A program made the position numbers and the translations under genes. Below are positions 42,767 to 52,470 of a stretch of 64,000 nucleotides of DNA, one piece after another (position 1 is the stretch's first letter; each line of letters begins with the position of its first letter). This stretch comes from Proteiniclasticum sp964643785 (GTDB taxonomy: Bacteria > Bacillota > Clostridia > Clostridiales > Clostridiaceae), in contig CAZXUT010000002.1 of assembly GCA_964643785.1 (NCBI GenBank), positions 1-64,000 on the forward strand, given 5' to 3'. The notes under the pieces were generated by a model. It worked only from the letters and a program-made list of their open reading frames with translations. It was not told the DNA's origin and ran no database searches.

Positions 42767-44296
42767 ATGAAAAAACCTGTAATGCTGATGATCCTTGACG
42801 GATTCGGCTTAACAGAAATCGAACTTGGCAATGCTGTAATGGCAGCCAGAAAACCGAATTTCGACTACTATTGGGAGAACTACCCTCATACAACAATTGA
42901 AGCTTCAGGATTAGCTGTAGGGCTTCCTGAAGGTCAGATGGGAAACTCTGAAGTAGGGCATATGAACATCGGCGCTGGAAGAGTAATTTTCCAGGAATTG
43001 ACAAAAATCACCCATGAAATCTCGACAGGGAATTTCTACTCCAATGAGAACCTGAATCTTGCAGTGGATAATGCTTTAAAGAGCGGCGGGGATCTTCACC
43101 TTCTTGGACTACTATCCAATGGTGGTGTTCATTCTCACATAGACCATATTAAAGCACTTGTTAAGCTTGCAAAGGATAAGGGACTTGATCGTATTTACGT
43201 TCATGGATTCATGGATGGTAGAGACGTATCACCTACTTCAGGTATTGAATTTGTCAAAGAGCTGGAAGCATTTTTTGCTGAAGCGGGTGCAGGTAAAATT
43301 GCATCACTCAGTGGCAGATACTATGCTATGGACAGAGATAATCGCTGGGAAAGAATTGAAAAGGCTTATAATGTACTTGTCAACGGACAAGGAGAATACA
43401 AAGAGTCAGCAGCGGAGTGCATGGAGGAAACTTATAGGAATGGAATCACTGATGAATTTGTTCTACCAACAGTAATTGGTAAGGATGGTATACCAACAGC
43501 AACCATTAAAGATGGGGATTCTGTGATTTTCTATAATTTCAGACCTGACAGAGGAAGAGAAATGACAAGAGCCCTCAATGATAAGTCCTTCAAAGGCTTT
43601 GAGAGAGCACCTCTTGATCTTACCTATGTGACTCTGACTCAGTATGACAGTACGCTTGAGAATGTCCATGTGGCTTTCTATCCAGTGGACTTCAGTAATA
43701 CACTTGGACAGTATGTTGCAGATAAAGGAATCAAGCAGCTTAGAATTGCTGAGACTGAAAAATATGCGCATGTGACTTTCTTCTTCAACGGTGGCGTAGA
43801 AGTGCCAAATCCAGGGGAAGATCGGATTCTCGTAGCATCCCCTAAGGTTGCTACCTATGATCTTAAACCGGAAATGAGTGCAGAAGGAATCACTGAAAAA
43901 GTGATTGAAGCCATGGATAATGAAGATTATGGTCTGGTGATTCTGAACTATGCAAATCCGGATATGGTTGGGCATACAGGAATCATGAAAGCAGTTGTGG
44001 AAGCTCTGGAGGATGTCGATACTTTCATGAAGAGAGTAATAGATAAAGTTCTGGAAAAAAATGGAACTGTATTTGTAACTGCTGACCACGGTAATGCCGA
44101 GCAGCTGATCAATTATGAGACGGGTGGTCCAATGACTGCACATACAACCAATCCAGTACCACTGATCTATGTGACAAATAATCCTGAGAGAAAACTAGTA
44201 GAGGGTGGAAGACTCGCAGATCTGGCACCAACAATGCTGGAAGAAATGGGCCTTGAAATTCCAAAGGAAATGACAGGACATTCATTACTTAAATAA
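42767..44296 (+). CDS. gpmI: 2,3-bisphosphoglycerate-independent phosphoglycerate mutase
   Basis: Manganese-dependent enzyme of the alkaline phosphatase superfamily that converts 3-phosphoglycerate to 2-phosphoglycerate. The first metal site is MLMILDGFGL, the catalytic serine lies in QMGNSEVGHMNIGAGR, the substrate loop is GFMDGRDVSPTSG, and the second metal site is VTADHGNAEQ with AHTTNPVP. The 509-residue length is typical. Ribosome binding site GGAGG. Fifth gene of the glycolytic operon. Confidence 0.97.
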   Translation: MKKPVMLMILDGFGLTEIELGNAVMAARKPNFDYYWENYPHTTIEASGLAVGLPEGQMGNSEVGHMNIGAGRVIFQELTKITHEISTGNFYSNENLNLAVDNALKSGGDLHLLGLLSNGGVHSHIDHIKALVKLAKDKGLDRIYVHGFMDGRDVSPTSGIEFVKELEAFFAEAGAGKIASLSGRYYAMDRDNRWERIEKAYNVLVNGQGEYKESAAECMEETYRNGITDEFVLPTVIGKDGIPTATIKDGDSVIFYNFRPDRGREMTRALNDKSFKGFERAPLDLTYVTLTQYDSTLENVHVAFYPVDFSNTLGQYVADKGIKQLRIAETEKYAHVTFFFNGGVEVPNPGEDRILVASPKVATYDLKPEMSAEGITEKVIEAMDNEDYGLVILNYANPDMVGHTGIMKAVVEALEDVDTFMKRVIDKVLEKNGTVFVTADHGNAEQLINYETGGPMTAHTTNPVPLIYVTNNPERKLVEGGRLADLAPTMLEEMGLEIPKEMTGHSLLK

Positions 44297-44352
44297 TCAC
44301 TTAATAGAGTTACTAAATAAAATATATAGATATTCCAAGGAGGAATTCATTC

Positions 44353-45648
44353 ATGAAAAATTATGTAGAAATCATTGACGTAGTCGCTAGACAGATTCTG
44401 GACTCAAGAGCATTCCCAACAGTCGAGGTAGAAGTTTACCTTGAAGACGGTACTGTAGGAAGAGCTTCTGTACCTTCAGGTGCTTCTACAGGTTCATTTG
44501 AAGCTGTTGAGCTTAGAGATGGAGACAAGGAAGTATTTGGTGGAAAGGGAGTTCTTAAGGCTGTTGATCACGTGAACAATGAAATCGCAGCAGAAATCAT
44601 TGGAGAGAATGCATTTGATCAGATTCTGATCGACAAACTGATGATCGAACTTGATGGAACAAAGAACAAGGGGAACCTTGGAGCTAATGCAATACTAGGT
44701 GTATCTCTTGCGGTAGCAAAAGCTGCAGCTACTTCAGCTGGATTACCACTTTACCAGTACATCGGAGGAGTAAACGCGAAGACTCTTCCAGTACCAATGA
44801 TGAACATCATCAATGGTGGATCCCATGCAGACAACAATGTAGACCTGCAGGAATTCATGATCATGGCACTTGGTGCTGAAACATTCTCACAGGCAATTCA
44901 GATGTGCTCAGAGACTTATCACACACTTAAGGGTCTACTGAAGAGCAAAGGTCTTTCTACTGGCGTCGGTGATGAAGGTGGATTTGCTCCTAACCTGAAT
45001 TCAAACGAAGAAGCAATTCAGATTATCATTGAAGCAATCGAAAAAGCCGGATTCACACCTGGTAAAGATATCTACATTGCACTAGATCCAGCATCTTCAG
45101 AATTCTTTGAAGATGGCATGTATAACCTGAAGGGTGAAGGCAGAAAGCTTACATCAGCAGAAATAGTCGACTACTATGCTGAACTGGTTGAAAAGTATCC
45201 AATCATTTCCATCGAAGATGGTATGGCTGAAGATGACTGGGAAGGCTGGAAGCTGATGACTGATAAACTTGGTGGAAAGATTCAGCTTATGGGTGACGAT
45301 CTTTTCGTAACCAACGTTGAAAGACTGAAGAAGGGCATAGACCTAGGTATTGGTAACTCAATCCTTATCAAGCTGAACCAGATCGGCACGCTGACAGAAA
45401 CTCTGGATGCTATTGAAATGGCAAACAGAGCTGGATACACTGCTGTTGTTTCCCATAGATCCGGTGAAACAGAAGATGCTACCATCGCTGATCTTGCTGT
45501 AGCTTTAAATACAGGTCAGATCAAGACTGGTGCACCAGCAAGAAGTGAAAGAGTTGCGAAGTACAACCAGCTTCTAAGAATTGAAGAAGAGCTAGGCGAA
45601 GTGGCTCAGTTCAGAGGATTAAGCGGATTCTTCAACCTGAAGAGATAG
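44353..45648 (+). CDS. eno: Enolase
   Basis: Magnesium-dependent enzyme that dehydrates 2-phosphoglycerate to phosphoenolpyruvate. Landmarks: ARQILDSRAFPTVEVEV and the mobile loop PSGASTGSFEAVE at the N-terminus, NGGSHADNNVDLQEFM, the catalytic KLNQIGTLTET lysine region and SHRSGETED. The RAF in place of the more common RGN after DSR is a conservative variant. The length is normal at 431 residues. Ribosome binding site AAGGAGG. Last gene of the operon. Confidence 0.97.
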   Translation: MKNYVEIIDVVARQILDSRAFPTVEVEVYLEDGTVGRASVPSGASTGSFEAVELRDGDKEVFGGKGVLKAVDHVNNEIAAEIIGENAFDQILIDKLMIELDGTKNKGNLGANAILGVSLAVAKAAATSAGLPLYQYIGGVNAKTLPVPMMNIINGGSHADNNVDLQEFMIMALGAETFSQAIQMCSETYHTLKGLLKSKGLSTGVGDEGGFAPNLNSNEEAIQIIIEAIEKAGFTPGKDIYIALDPASSEFFEDGMYNLKGEGRKLTSAEIVDYYAELVEKYPIISIEDGMAEDDWEGWKLMTDKLGGKIQLMGDDLFVTNVERLKKGIDLGIGNSILIKLNQIGTLTETLDAIEMANRAGYTAVVSHRSGETEDATIADLAVALNTGQIKTGAPARSERVAKYNQLLRIEEELGEVAQFRGLSGFFNLKR

Positions 45649-45685
45649 TTTAGAACTACAAATTAGAAAAGAATATATTTAATGG

Positions 45686-45718
45686 GAGACACCTTCATGA
45701 AATGGAGGTGTCTTTCTC
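45686..45718 (+). terminator. Terminator of the glycolytic operon
   Basis: AGACACCT and AGGTGTCT arms extended by GG/CT-type pairs, with a modest T content after the stem. Confidence 0.6.
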
Positions 45719-45791
45719 ATGAAAAGTGTTTGGTTGAGCATGGTTTATATGTTATGATAGGAAAGAATAAAAGAGATTTAATGTATGCTTA

Positions 45792-45820
45792 TTGTAGTGA
45801 CATGATAAGTATGATAAAAT
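45792..45820 (+). promoter_or_regulatory. Promoter of secG
   Basis: -35 TTGTAG (45792-45797), 17-base spacer, -10 TAAAAT (45815-45820). Confidence 0.5.
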
Positions 45821-45848
45821 TAGACGTTAGATAATCAGGAGGGATATT

Positions 45849-46079
45849 ATGGAAACTGTTTTAATCGTATTCGAATTTATATTGGCAATTAGCATGATTG
45901 CATTAGTTATGATGCAACAGAGTAAATCTGATGGTCTTAAAGGACTTACAGGTGGAGGAGCACAGGAATCATTCTTCAGTAAGAATCGTGGAAGAACAGG
46001 AGAAGCTTTTTTGAAGAAGCTGACTGTTATTGTAGCAGTATTATTTGCACTCAACACAATAGCAATGAATATTATTTAA
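45849..46079 (+). CDS. secG: Preprotein translocase subunit SecG
   Basis: Small membrane subunit of the SecYEG channel, 76 residues with two hydrophobic helices (about 4-24 and 55-75) and a loop containing MMQQSKSDGLKGLTGGG. This QQSKSDGL segment is highly characteristic. Ribosome binding site AGGAGGG. In many Firmicutes secG is followed by rnr, smpB and ssrA; here two other genes separate it from rnr. Confidence 0.93.
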   Translation: METVLIVFEFILAISMIALVMMQQSKSDGLKGLTGGGAQESFFSKNRGRTGEAFLKKLTVIVAVLFALNTIAMNII

Positions 46080-46083
46080 ATTT

Positions 46084-46119
46084 TGCTGCCTAAATATTAG
46101 GCAGCATTTTGCTTTTTAA
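46084..46119 (+). terminator. Terminator of secG
   Basis: TGCTGCCT and AGGCAGCA arms with a 7-base loop, followed by TTTTGCTTTTT. Confidence 0.8.
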
Positions 46120-46157
46120 CAATTAAATTGACAAGAAGATTATAGGGGGAGAAAGAG

Positions 46158-47138
46158 ATGAGAAAAACTCTGCTGCTTATGATGATCGGAACTCTTCTTT
46201 TGACTATTTCATGCGGAAAGAAGGAAGAAGCTATTGAAGTTGTGGATGGGAAGTATCAGGAAGAACATGTATCTATTGTGTTTGAAAATGGTGAACTTAA
46301 AGGAAGTCTTATGTCTCCAGTAACTGATGGCTCAGCGAATCTTGTGATCATCATTCCTGGTTCGGGACCCACAGACAGAAATGGAAATAATCCTCAGGCT
46401 GGGGAGAATAATAATCTTCTGATGATTGCAGAAGCTTTGTCTGATGCAGGGCACTTTAGCTTACGTTATGATAAAAGAGGGATTGGTGAAAGCAAAGACC
46501 TTGTGAAGAAAGAAAGTGACATGGACTTTCATGACTCCATAAATGATGTACTCATGTGGATTGCTAAGTTTAAGAATGATTCACGATTTGAAAAAATCAT
46601 TCTACTAGGTCATAGTGAAGGTGCACTGATTGCCGCTGAAGCATGTTCTATTTCTGATGACTGCGATGCACTCATTTCTGTGTCAGGTACTGCCACTAGA
46701 GCCCATGAGCTTCTTCTTACTCAACTCAAGGCTCAATCTCAGGAAGCCTATGAACTCAGCGTGCCGATAGTGGAAGAACTTATAAAAGGGAATATTGTCC
46801 CTGAAGTACCAGTGAGCCTTTTTAATCTTTTCAGGCCCAGCGTGCAGCCCTATCTCATTTCCTGGTTTTCCTACGATCCAGTAAAAATAATGTCTGGAAT
46901 AACCAATCCTGTACTGATCATCCATGGAGACCGGGACATACAGATCAGCCATGAAGAGGCGCAAATCCTTCATGATGCATTAGATGGTTCAAAGCTTGAA
47001 ATTATCCAAGGGATGAATCATGTATTAAAGGATGCACCTGAAGATCTGGAAGGAAATATAGCCACCTACAGCAATCCTGATCTACCTTTAAGCGAGGATT
47101 TCATGAAGAAAGTCATTGAATTTATCAGCAGTTTGTAA
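46158..47138 (+). CDS. Alpha/beta-hydrolase family lipoprotein
   Basis: A 326-residue predicted lipoprotein: the signal peptide ends with LLTISC (Cys at about 20), followed by a charged linker. The body is an alpha/beta hydrolase with oxyanion region IIIPGSGPTDRNGNN, nucleophile elbow LGHSEGALIAA, acid in IIHGDRDIQIS and histidine in QGMNHVLKDA. Relatives are esterase- or peptidase-like hydrolases; the substrate is unknown. The ribosome binding site is GGGGGAGAAAG. Confidence 0.87.
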   Translation: MRKTLLLMMIGTLLLTISCGKKEEAIEVVDGKYQEEHVSIVFENGELKGSLMSPVTDGSANLVIIIPGSGPTDRNGNNPQAGENNNLLMIAEALSDAGHFSLRYDKRGIGESKDLVKKESDMDFHDSINDVLMWIAKFKNDSRFEKIILLGHSEGALIAAEACSISDDCDALISVSGTATRAHELLLTQLKAQSQEAYELSVPIVEELIKGNIVPEVPVSLFNLFRPSVQPYLISWFSYDPVKIMSGITNPVLIIHGDRDIQISHEEAQILHDALDGSKLEIIQGMNHVLKDAPEDLEGNIATYSNPDLPLSEDFMKKVIEFISSL

Positions 47139-47204
47139 TAACATTTAAATATATAAGAATATTCATACAATTAAGTGGTTTTGGGAAACTTTAGGGGGGT
47201 TTTT

Positions 47205-49223
47205 ATGGAAACTGTTTTCTTTGTTACTGGACTTGTTGGTGTTATTGCCATTGCTATTGCACTTCTACTTGCCAAAAAAATATCAGGTTATGACAACGGA
47301 AATGAACGTATGCGTGAGATTGCAGAGTATATCCATAAGGGAGCCTTGGCTTTCCTGAAAAGTGAGTACAAGTATCTTAGTATGTTCATTTCCGTTGTTT
47401 TTTTTATTCTTGTTTTTGCAATCAGCATCAGAACTGCTTTAGCCTTTGTCTTAGGCGCGATTTTTTCTATTTTGGCTGGCTATTTCGGCATGACTGTAGC
47501 TACGAAGGCAAACGTCAGAACTGCAGAAGCGGCAAGACATTCACAGATCAGTGCACTGAAAATCGCCTTTTCAGGTGGAGCTGTTATGGGTCTCAGTGTA
47601 GTAGGGCTTGGTGTCATCGGAATCGGATTTCTCTTGAGTGTTTTTTCAGATGACACGTCCAGTCTTACTGGGTTTGCTCTGGGTGCCTCATCCATTGCAC
47701 TTTTTGCACGTGTGGGTGGAGGCATTTTTACGAAAGCGGCAGATGTCGGTGCGGACCTGGTAGGGAAAGTGGAAGCCCATATACCTGAAGATGATCCGAG
47801 AAACCCTGCAGTCATAGCAGATAACGTAGGAGACAATGTAGGAGATGTAGCCGGTATGGGAGCAGATCTTTTTGAATCCTATGTGGGGTCCATTATCTCT
47901 TCTGTCACCTTAGGGTACATTGTACTTGATAAATTCGGTGCGGTATTTCCCCTGATACTCACTTCTATCGGGATCATCGCATCAATTGCCGGAATTTATA
48001 TTGCTGCTAATGCGAAGGGGAATGACCCGCAGAAATCCTTGAATCTGGGAACATATACAGCAGGTATTATCGTAATTATTGGAACACTTTTTTTAAGCTA
48101 TATTGTGATGGATTCCTTCAACGCATTCTTTGCAGTTACTGTAGGTCTACTGGTGGGAATCCTGATCGGAAGAATCACTGAAGTCTATACCTCGGCAGAT
48201 TTCAGAAGTGTCAAAAATATTGCACTTGAATCTGTCAGCGGTTCTGCAACCAATATCATTTCAGGACTCGGTGTAGGCATGTTTTCTACGATGATTCCCA
48301 CACTACTCATTGTTACAGGTGTTCTGGTTTCCTACTTTGTCATGGGAGGGACACAGAATCCCACCATGGGACTTTATGGAATATCCCTTGCAGCTGTGGG
48401 TATGCTCTCGACAACGGGCATCACAGTGGCGGTGGATGCCTATGGTCCTATTGCGGACAATGCAGGAGGAATAGCACAGATGGCGAACCTGCCTCCGGAA
48501 GTCAGAGAGATTACAGATAAGCTTGATTCTGTAGGAAACACCACAGCTGCCATTGGAAAAGGATTTGCCATAGGGTCTGCAGCCCTCACTGCACTATCCC
48601 TATTTGCTTCCTACGCAGAAAGCGTAGGACTTACCAGTATCAATCTTCTGAATCCCTTGAGCCTTGTAGGGCTTCTTATAGGGGGGATGCTTCCATTCCT
48701 TTTCGCGGCTCTGACCATGAACTCAGTGGGTAAAGCTGCCAATGAGATGGTCACAGAGGTGAGAAGACAGTTCAAAGAAATTGAAGGCATCATGGAAGGG
48801 ACAGGAAAACCGGATTATGACAGATGCGTGGCCATTTCGACGAAAGCAGCACTCAGAGAAATGATTCTCCCTGGTGTTCTTGCAGTTGTGATTCCAGTGG
48901 TTGTAGGACTTCTTTTTGGTCCGGAAACTCTTGGTGGACTCATTGCAGGAGCCGTTGTAACGGGTGTGCTTCTGGCAATCATGATGTCCAATGCTGGAGG
49001 AGCCTGGGACAATGCAAAGAAATATATTGAGTCTGGAGAACATGGTGGAAAAGGCAGTGATGCTCATACAGCAGGTGTTGTAGGGGATACCGTCGGAGAT
49101 CCTTTCAAGGATACCTCGGGTCCATCCATGAATATCCTGATCAAGCTGATGTCTATTGTATCTCTGGTGTTTGCACCAGTGATACTAGAATATGGTGGTA
49201 TTATTATAAAACTTTTCAATTAA
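47205..49223 (+). CDS. hppA: Membrane-bound pyrophosphatase, potassium-dependent type
   Basis: Ion-pumping pyrophosphatase with about sixteen membrane helices, 672 residues. It couples pyrophosphate hydrolysis to outward pumping of protons or sodium. The catalytic segments are DVGADLVGKVEAHIPEDDPR and ADNVGDNVGDVAGMGADLFE, and the C-terminal block is GDTVGDPFKDTSGPSMNIL. The GNTTAAIGKG motif has Ala where potassium-independent enzymes have Lys, so it belongs to the potassium-dependent class, which includes all known sodium pumps. Which ion it moves cannot be decided here. The start is ATG at 47205 after AGGGGGG, ten codons inside a longer frame. Confidence 0.94.
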   Translation: METVFFVTGLVGVIAIAIALLLAKKISGYDNGNERMREIAEYIHKGALAFLKSEYKYLSMFISVVFFILVFAISIRTALAFVLGAIFSILAGYFGMTVATKANVRTAEAARHSQISALKIAFSGGAVMGLSVVGLGVIGIGFLLSVFSDDTSSLTGFALGASSIALFARVGGGIFTKAADVGADLVGKVEAHIPEDDPRNPAVIADNVGDNVGDVAGMGADLFESYVGSIISSVTLGYIVLDKFGAVFPLILTSIGIIASIAGIYIAANAKGNDPQKSLNLGTYTAGIIVIIGTLFLSYIVMDSFNAFFAVTVGLLVGILIGRITEVYTSADFRSVKNIALESVSGSATNIISGLGVGMFSTMIPTLLIVTGVLVSYFVMGGTQNPTMGLYGISLAAVGMLSTTGITVAVDAYGPIADNAGGIAQMANLPPEVREITDKLDSVGNTTAAIGKGFAIGSAALTALSLFASYAESVGLTSINLLNPLSLVGLLIGGMLPFLFAALTMNSVGKAANEMVTEVRRQFKEIEGIMEGTGKPDYDRCVAISTKAALREMILPGVLAVVIPVVVGLLFGPETLGGLIAGAVVTGVLLAIMMSNAGGAWDNAKKYIESGEHGGKGSDAHTAGVVGDTVGDPFKDTSGPSMNILIKLMSIVSLVFAPVILEYGGIIIKLFN

Positions 49224-49238
49224 TCAGAGAGCTACAGG

Positions 49239-49263
49239 GAGCGGGTTTTCATGAACCTGCTCT
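49239..49263 (+). terminator. Hairpin after hppA
   Basis: GAGCgGGTT and AACCtGCTC arms. There is no T run behind it, so termination is doubtful. Confidence 0.35.
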
Positions 49264-49331
49264 ATAATATTGTAAGATGAGTGAAAGTTATTTAAAAGCA
49301 TACAAGATATTATCTGAAATTCCGGGATAAA

Positions 49332-49360
49332 TTAACACTTTTTCTGTATACTGTTAGTAT
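49332..49360 (+). promoter_or_regulatory. Promoter of rnr
   Basis: -35 TTAACA (49332-49337), 17-base spacer, -10 TAGTAT (49355-49360). Confidence 0.5.
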
Positions 49361-49414
49361 GAGTAAATTTAACGGATTAAAAACAATAATAAATCTGATA
49401 GGGAGGTTAATATT

Positions 49415-51562
49415 TTGGTAGAAAAAATTATGGAAGTTCTTTCTGAGCACAGCTATAAACCGCTGAATGCTGATGAGCTGGCCAATGTCTTAGGACTGGA
49501 AGCAAATGAGAAGAAAGAACTGAGAAAAGAGATAGACCGCTTGACTAAAGAAGGAGTGGTTTTAAAGATCAAAAAAGAGAAGATTGTCCTTCCTGAAGGC
49601 TATGGCGTTTATGTAGGAAGAATTGATGTGAATAAAAGAGGATTCGGTTTTGTTGCCAGAGGAGAGGGTGAACCCGATATCTTTGTTCCTGAAAATGCCA
49701 TGATGACTGCCATGCATGGGGATAAAGTTCAGGTGAAGGTGTTAAGAGAAAATGCTGGAACCAAAAGAGCAGAAGGAGAAATCCTGCAGATCATCGAAAG
49801 AAAAAACAACAAGATGATTGGTGTATACGAGGAATCAAAAGCCTTTGGATTTGTTATTCCTGAAGACAGTAAGATGCATCATGATGTTTTCATCAACAAG
49901 AAAAACCGTAACTACGCGGAAAATGGTGATGTAGTTGTGGTGGAAATCACGAAATGGCCTGAGAAGGGCAGAAATCCAGAAGGTCTCATCACAGAGATTC
50001 TGGGCAAAAAAGGGGATAAGGGTGTAGATATTCTTACAGTCGTGAAGAAGTATAATCTACCTGAAGAATTTTCACCTGAAGTAATCGGATATACAGATCA
50101 GATTCCTGAAAAGGTTCCAGAGACGGAAATTGGAAGAAGAAGAGATTTAAGAAATGAAATGGTCATGACCATCGATGGTGCTGATGCGAAGGATTTAGAT
50201 GATGCAGTTTCTGTAATAAGACTTGAGAACGGCAACTATAAGCTCAGTGTTCATATAGCGGATGTGACTCACTTTGTAAAAGAAGGAAGTCCCATCGATA
50301 TGGAAGCATTCAAGAGAGCGACATCGGTTTATCTATTAGATCTTGTCATTCCGATGCTTCCACAGAAACTTTCCAACAATCTCTGCTCATTGAATCCATT
50401 TGAACCAAAACTGACGTTAAGCTGTGATATGGTGATCTCGCCTCAAGGAAAAGTGGTGGAACATGATATCTATGAATCCATCATTTCATCCAAGCTAAGA
50501 GCAACCTATACAGGAATAACAAGAGTCATCAACGGAGAAATGGATGAAGAGCTGGAGAAGTACAAAGAGTTCATACCTATGATTAATGATATGGTTGAGC
50601 TTCAGCATATTCTTGAGAAGAAAAGAGCAGATCGGGGAGCCATCGAGTTTGATTTCCCTGAAAGTAAAATCACGCTGGATAAACTGGGTAAGCCTATAGA
50701 TGTATCTCTTTATCCAAGAGAAATTTCGAATAAGATGATTGAAGAATTTATGCTCGCTTGTAACGAAACTGTCTCAGAGCATATGTTCTGGGCACATGTT
50801 CCATTTATTTACAGAATTCATGAAGAGCCCGATGAAGAAAAGCTTAAAGCATTTACAGAGTTTTCCTTTAATCTTGGCTATCCTGTGAAACTATTTGCAG
50901 GAGTACAGCCCAAAATGCTACAGGAAATACTGGAAAAGGTGAAGGGAGAACCTGCAGAGCCTGTCTTATCAAAACTTCTTCTTAGAAGTATGATGCAGGC
51001 AAAATATTCACCTCAGAATGTGGGCCATTTCGGTCTTGCAGCCACCTACTATTCTCATTTCACATCGCCAATCAGAAGATATCCGGATCTTCAGATTCAT
51101 CGTATCATCAAAGAATTTCTAAATGGCGGTATTGATGAGAAGAGATCGAAACAGCTGATTCCGATTGTCACAGAAGCGTCAAAACAGGCGTCTGAGATGG
51201 AAAGAGTAGCTGTGGATGCTGAAAGAGAACTGGATGCGCTGAAGAAAGCAGAATTTATGTTAAACCATGTAGGAGAAACTTTCGAAGGTATCATTTCGTC
51301 TGTTACAAACTTCGGCCTGTTTGTGGAACTGCCTAACACTATTGAAGGGCTGATTCATATTACATCACTCTATGATGACTATTATGTTTATGATGATCGT
51401 TATATGACACTCATCGGTGAAAGAGGAGGCAAGAAGTTCACTTTAGGTGAAAAGATTGAAGTTCTGGTTTCTAAAGTTAATCTTGATTCAAGAGAGATAT
51501 TCTTTGAAGTCGGTGAAAAAGAATCCTCAGAAAAGGGAAACAAGAAAGAACAGCATAATTAG
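49415..51562 (+). CDS. rnr: Ribonuclease R
   Basis: Processive 3'-5' exoribonuclease of the RNB family, 715 residues. In order: N-terminal winged helix (1-70), cold-shock domains (about 65-225, with VYVGRIDVNKRGFGFV), RNB catalytic core (about 245-570, with acidic cluster IDGADAKDLDDAVSV), and a C-terminal S1 domain (about 620-705, FEGIISSVTNFGLFVELP). RNase R degrades structured RNA and, with SmpB and tmRNA, non-stop messages; the ssrA gene lies 0.9 kb downstream. The start is TTG with GGGAGGT 7 bases upstream. Confidence 0.95.
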   Translation: MVEKIMEVLSEHSYKPLNADELANVLGLEANEKKELRKEIDRLTKEGVVLKIKKEKIVLPEGYGVYVGRIDVNKRGFGFVARGEGEPDIFVPENAMMTAMHGDKVQVKVLRENAGTKRAEGEILQIIERKNNKMIGVYEESKAFGFVIPEDSKMHHDVFINKKNRNYAENGDVVVVEITKWPEKGRNPEGLITEILGKKGDKGVDILTVVKKYNLPEEFSPEVIGYTDQIPEKVPETEIGRRRDLRNEMVMTIDGADAKDLDDAVSVIRLENGNYKLSVHIADVTHFVKEGSPIDMEAFKRATSVYLLDLVIPMLPQKLSNNLCSLNPFEPKLTLSCDMVISPQGKVVEHDIYESIISSKLRATYTGITRVINGEMDEELEKYKEFIPMINDMVELQHILEKKRADRGAIEFDFPESKITLDKLGKPIDVSLYPREISNKMIEEFMLACNETVSEHMFWAHVPFIYRIHEEPDEEKLKAFTEFSFNLGYPVKLFAGVQPKMLQEILEKVKGEPAEPVLSKLLLRSMMQAKYSPQNVGHFGLAATYYSHFTSPIRRYPDLQIHRIIKEFLNGGIDEKRSKQLIPIVTEASKQASEMERVAVDAERELDALKKAEFMLNHVGETFEGIISSVTNFGLFVELPNTIEGLIHITSLYDDYYVYDDRYMTLIGERGGKKFTLGEKIEVLVSKVNLDSREIFFEVGEKESSEKGNKKEQHN

Positions 51563-51587
51563 AATAGTTAAAATAACGTTAGAAATA

Positions 51588-51630
51588 GAAAACCATCTTC
51601 AATCATCATGATGATCGAAGATGGTTTTTC
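51588..51630 (+). terminator. Terminator of rnr
   Basis: AAAACCATCTTC and GAAGATGGTTTT arms, with ATCATCATGATGAT forming a second inner stem, then T. Can serve the converging minus-strand gene as well. Confidence 0.85.
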
Positions 51631-51637
51631 ATTTCTA

Positions 51638-52267
51638 TTACAAGGTATCGTAATTCACGATGTAGTCAGTCGGATTCTTATGAACTAATATAAAATTATA
51701 TTTATATAAGAATTTATCCGCCATTTTTCTATGTGCATATTCAGTCAAGTGTATTCCATCGATATAATATTTTTCGGGATGTTCAAGAATATCTGAGTTG
51801 TTGAATGCGCGATTAAGATCGATGGTATCGATATGTTCATCCATACAGTAATCTTCAATCAGCCTTCTGAATCTTTTTATTGTGTTTGATGCTGTCTCGA
51901 AGGCTTCTTTGAAAGAAGGATCGTCAGCTGTAGCTGTCTCCACATTAAGAAATGGAGGAAGAATTACGATTGGAATAATCCCGTTGTTGAGACATAGTTT
52001 GAGCATTTCCAGTTTGTTATTGTAGATATAATTTGCTGTACGACCTGCAATTGCATCGTTGGTACCCGCTAGTATAAATACTGTGCTTGGTGAGTTTGTT
52101 ATTACATCCTCATGAAACCTATTAAGCATATCTGCTGTAGTATCACCATTTACGCCTTTGTTTTCTATTTGTTCATCGGATTCTTTGTTAACTAGATCCA
52201 GCCAACCTTTTCCTTCTGGAAGTCCATATCCTGTTACAAGACTATCTCCGATTATTAAGAGCTTCAT
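51638..52267 (-). CDS. SGNH/GDSL-type hydrolase
   Basis: A 209-residue hydrolase of the SGNH superfamily. Block I with the catalytic serine is IIGDSLVTGYGL, block II glycine is in NKGVNGDTTADML, block III is LAGTNDAI, and block V with Asp-X-X-His is DGIHLTEYAHRKMA. There is no signal peptide, so it is probably cytoplasmic; relatives act on acyl or acetyl esters. The ATG follows GGCGGTGAT. It occupies the place where smpB is often found between rnr and ssrA, but on the opposite strand. Confidence 0.9.
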   Translation of the reverse strand: MKLLIIGDSLVTGYGLPEGKGWLDLVNKESDEQIENKGVNGDTTADMLNRFHEDVITNSPSTVFILAGTNDAIAGRTANYIYNNKLEMLKLCLNNGIIPIVILPPFLNVETATADDPSFKEAFETASNTIKRFRRLIEDYCMDEHIDTIDLNRAFNNSDILEHPEKYYIDGIHLTEYAHRKMADKFLYKYNFILVHKNPTDYIVNYDTL

Positions 52268-52424
52268 TTTATCACCGCCAGTTCCAGATATTTTCTTATA
52301 CTAATTCTACACTATTTCCTCTAAAAGTTAAATATTTATTAACAGATTATTTTAATTGCAATATGTAAATTTTTAGATAATTTTCAGACAATAAGACTTT
52401 TTACAGCCAGATGGGTAATTTTCA

Positions 52425-52452
52425 TTGATTTTTAAGAATTAGTGCGTATAAT
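52425..52452 (+). promoter_or_regulatory. Promoter of ssrA
   Basis: -35 TTGATT (52425-52430), 16-base spacer, consensus -10 TATAAT (52447-52452), 18 bases before the mature 5' end. Confidence 0.7.
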
Positions 52453-52470
52453 AAGGATTGTACAATACAT

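Noticed and set aside
47480..47836. A 118-residue minus-strand frame opposite hppA
   Set aside because: Composition mirrors the Gly/Ala-rich membrane pyrophosphatase; it is an antisense shadow.
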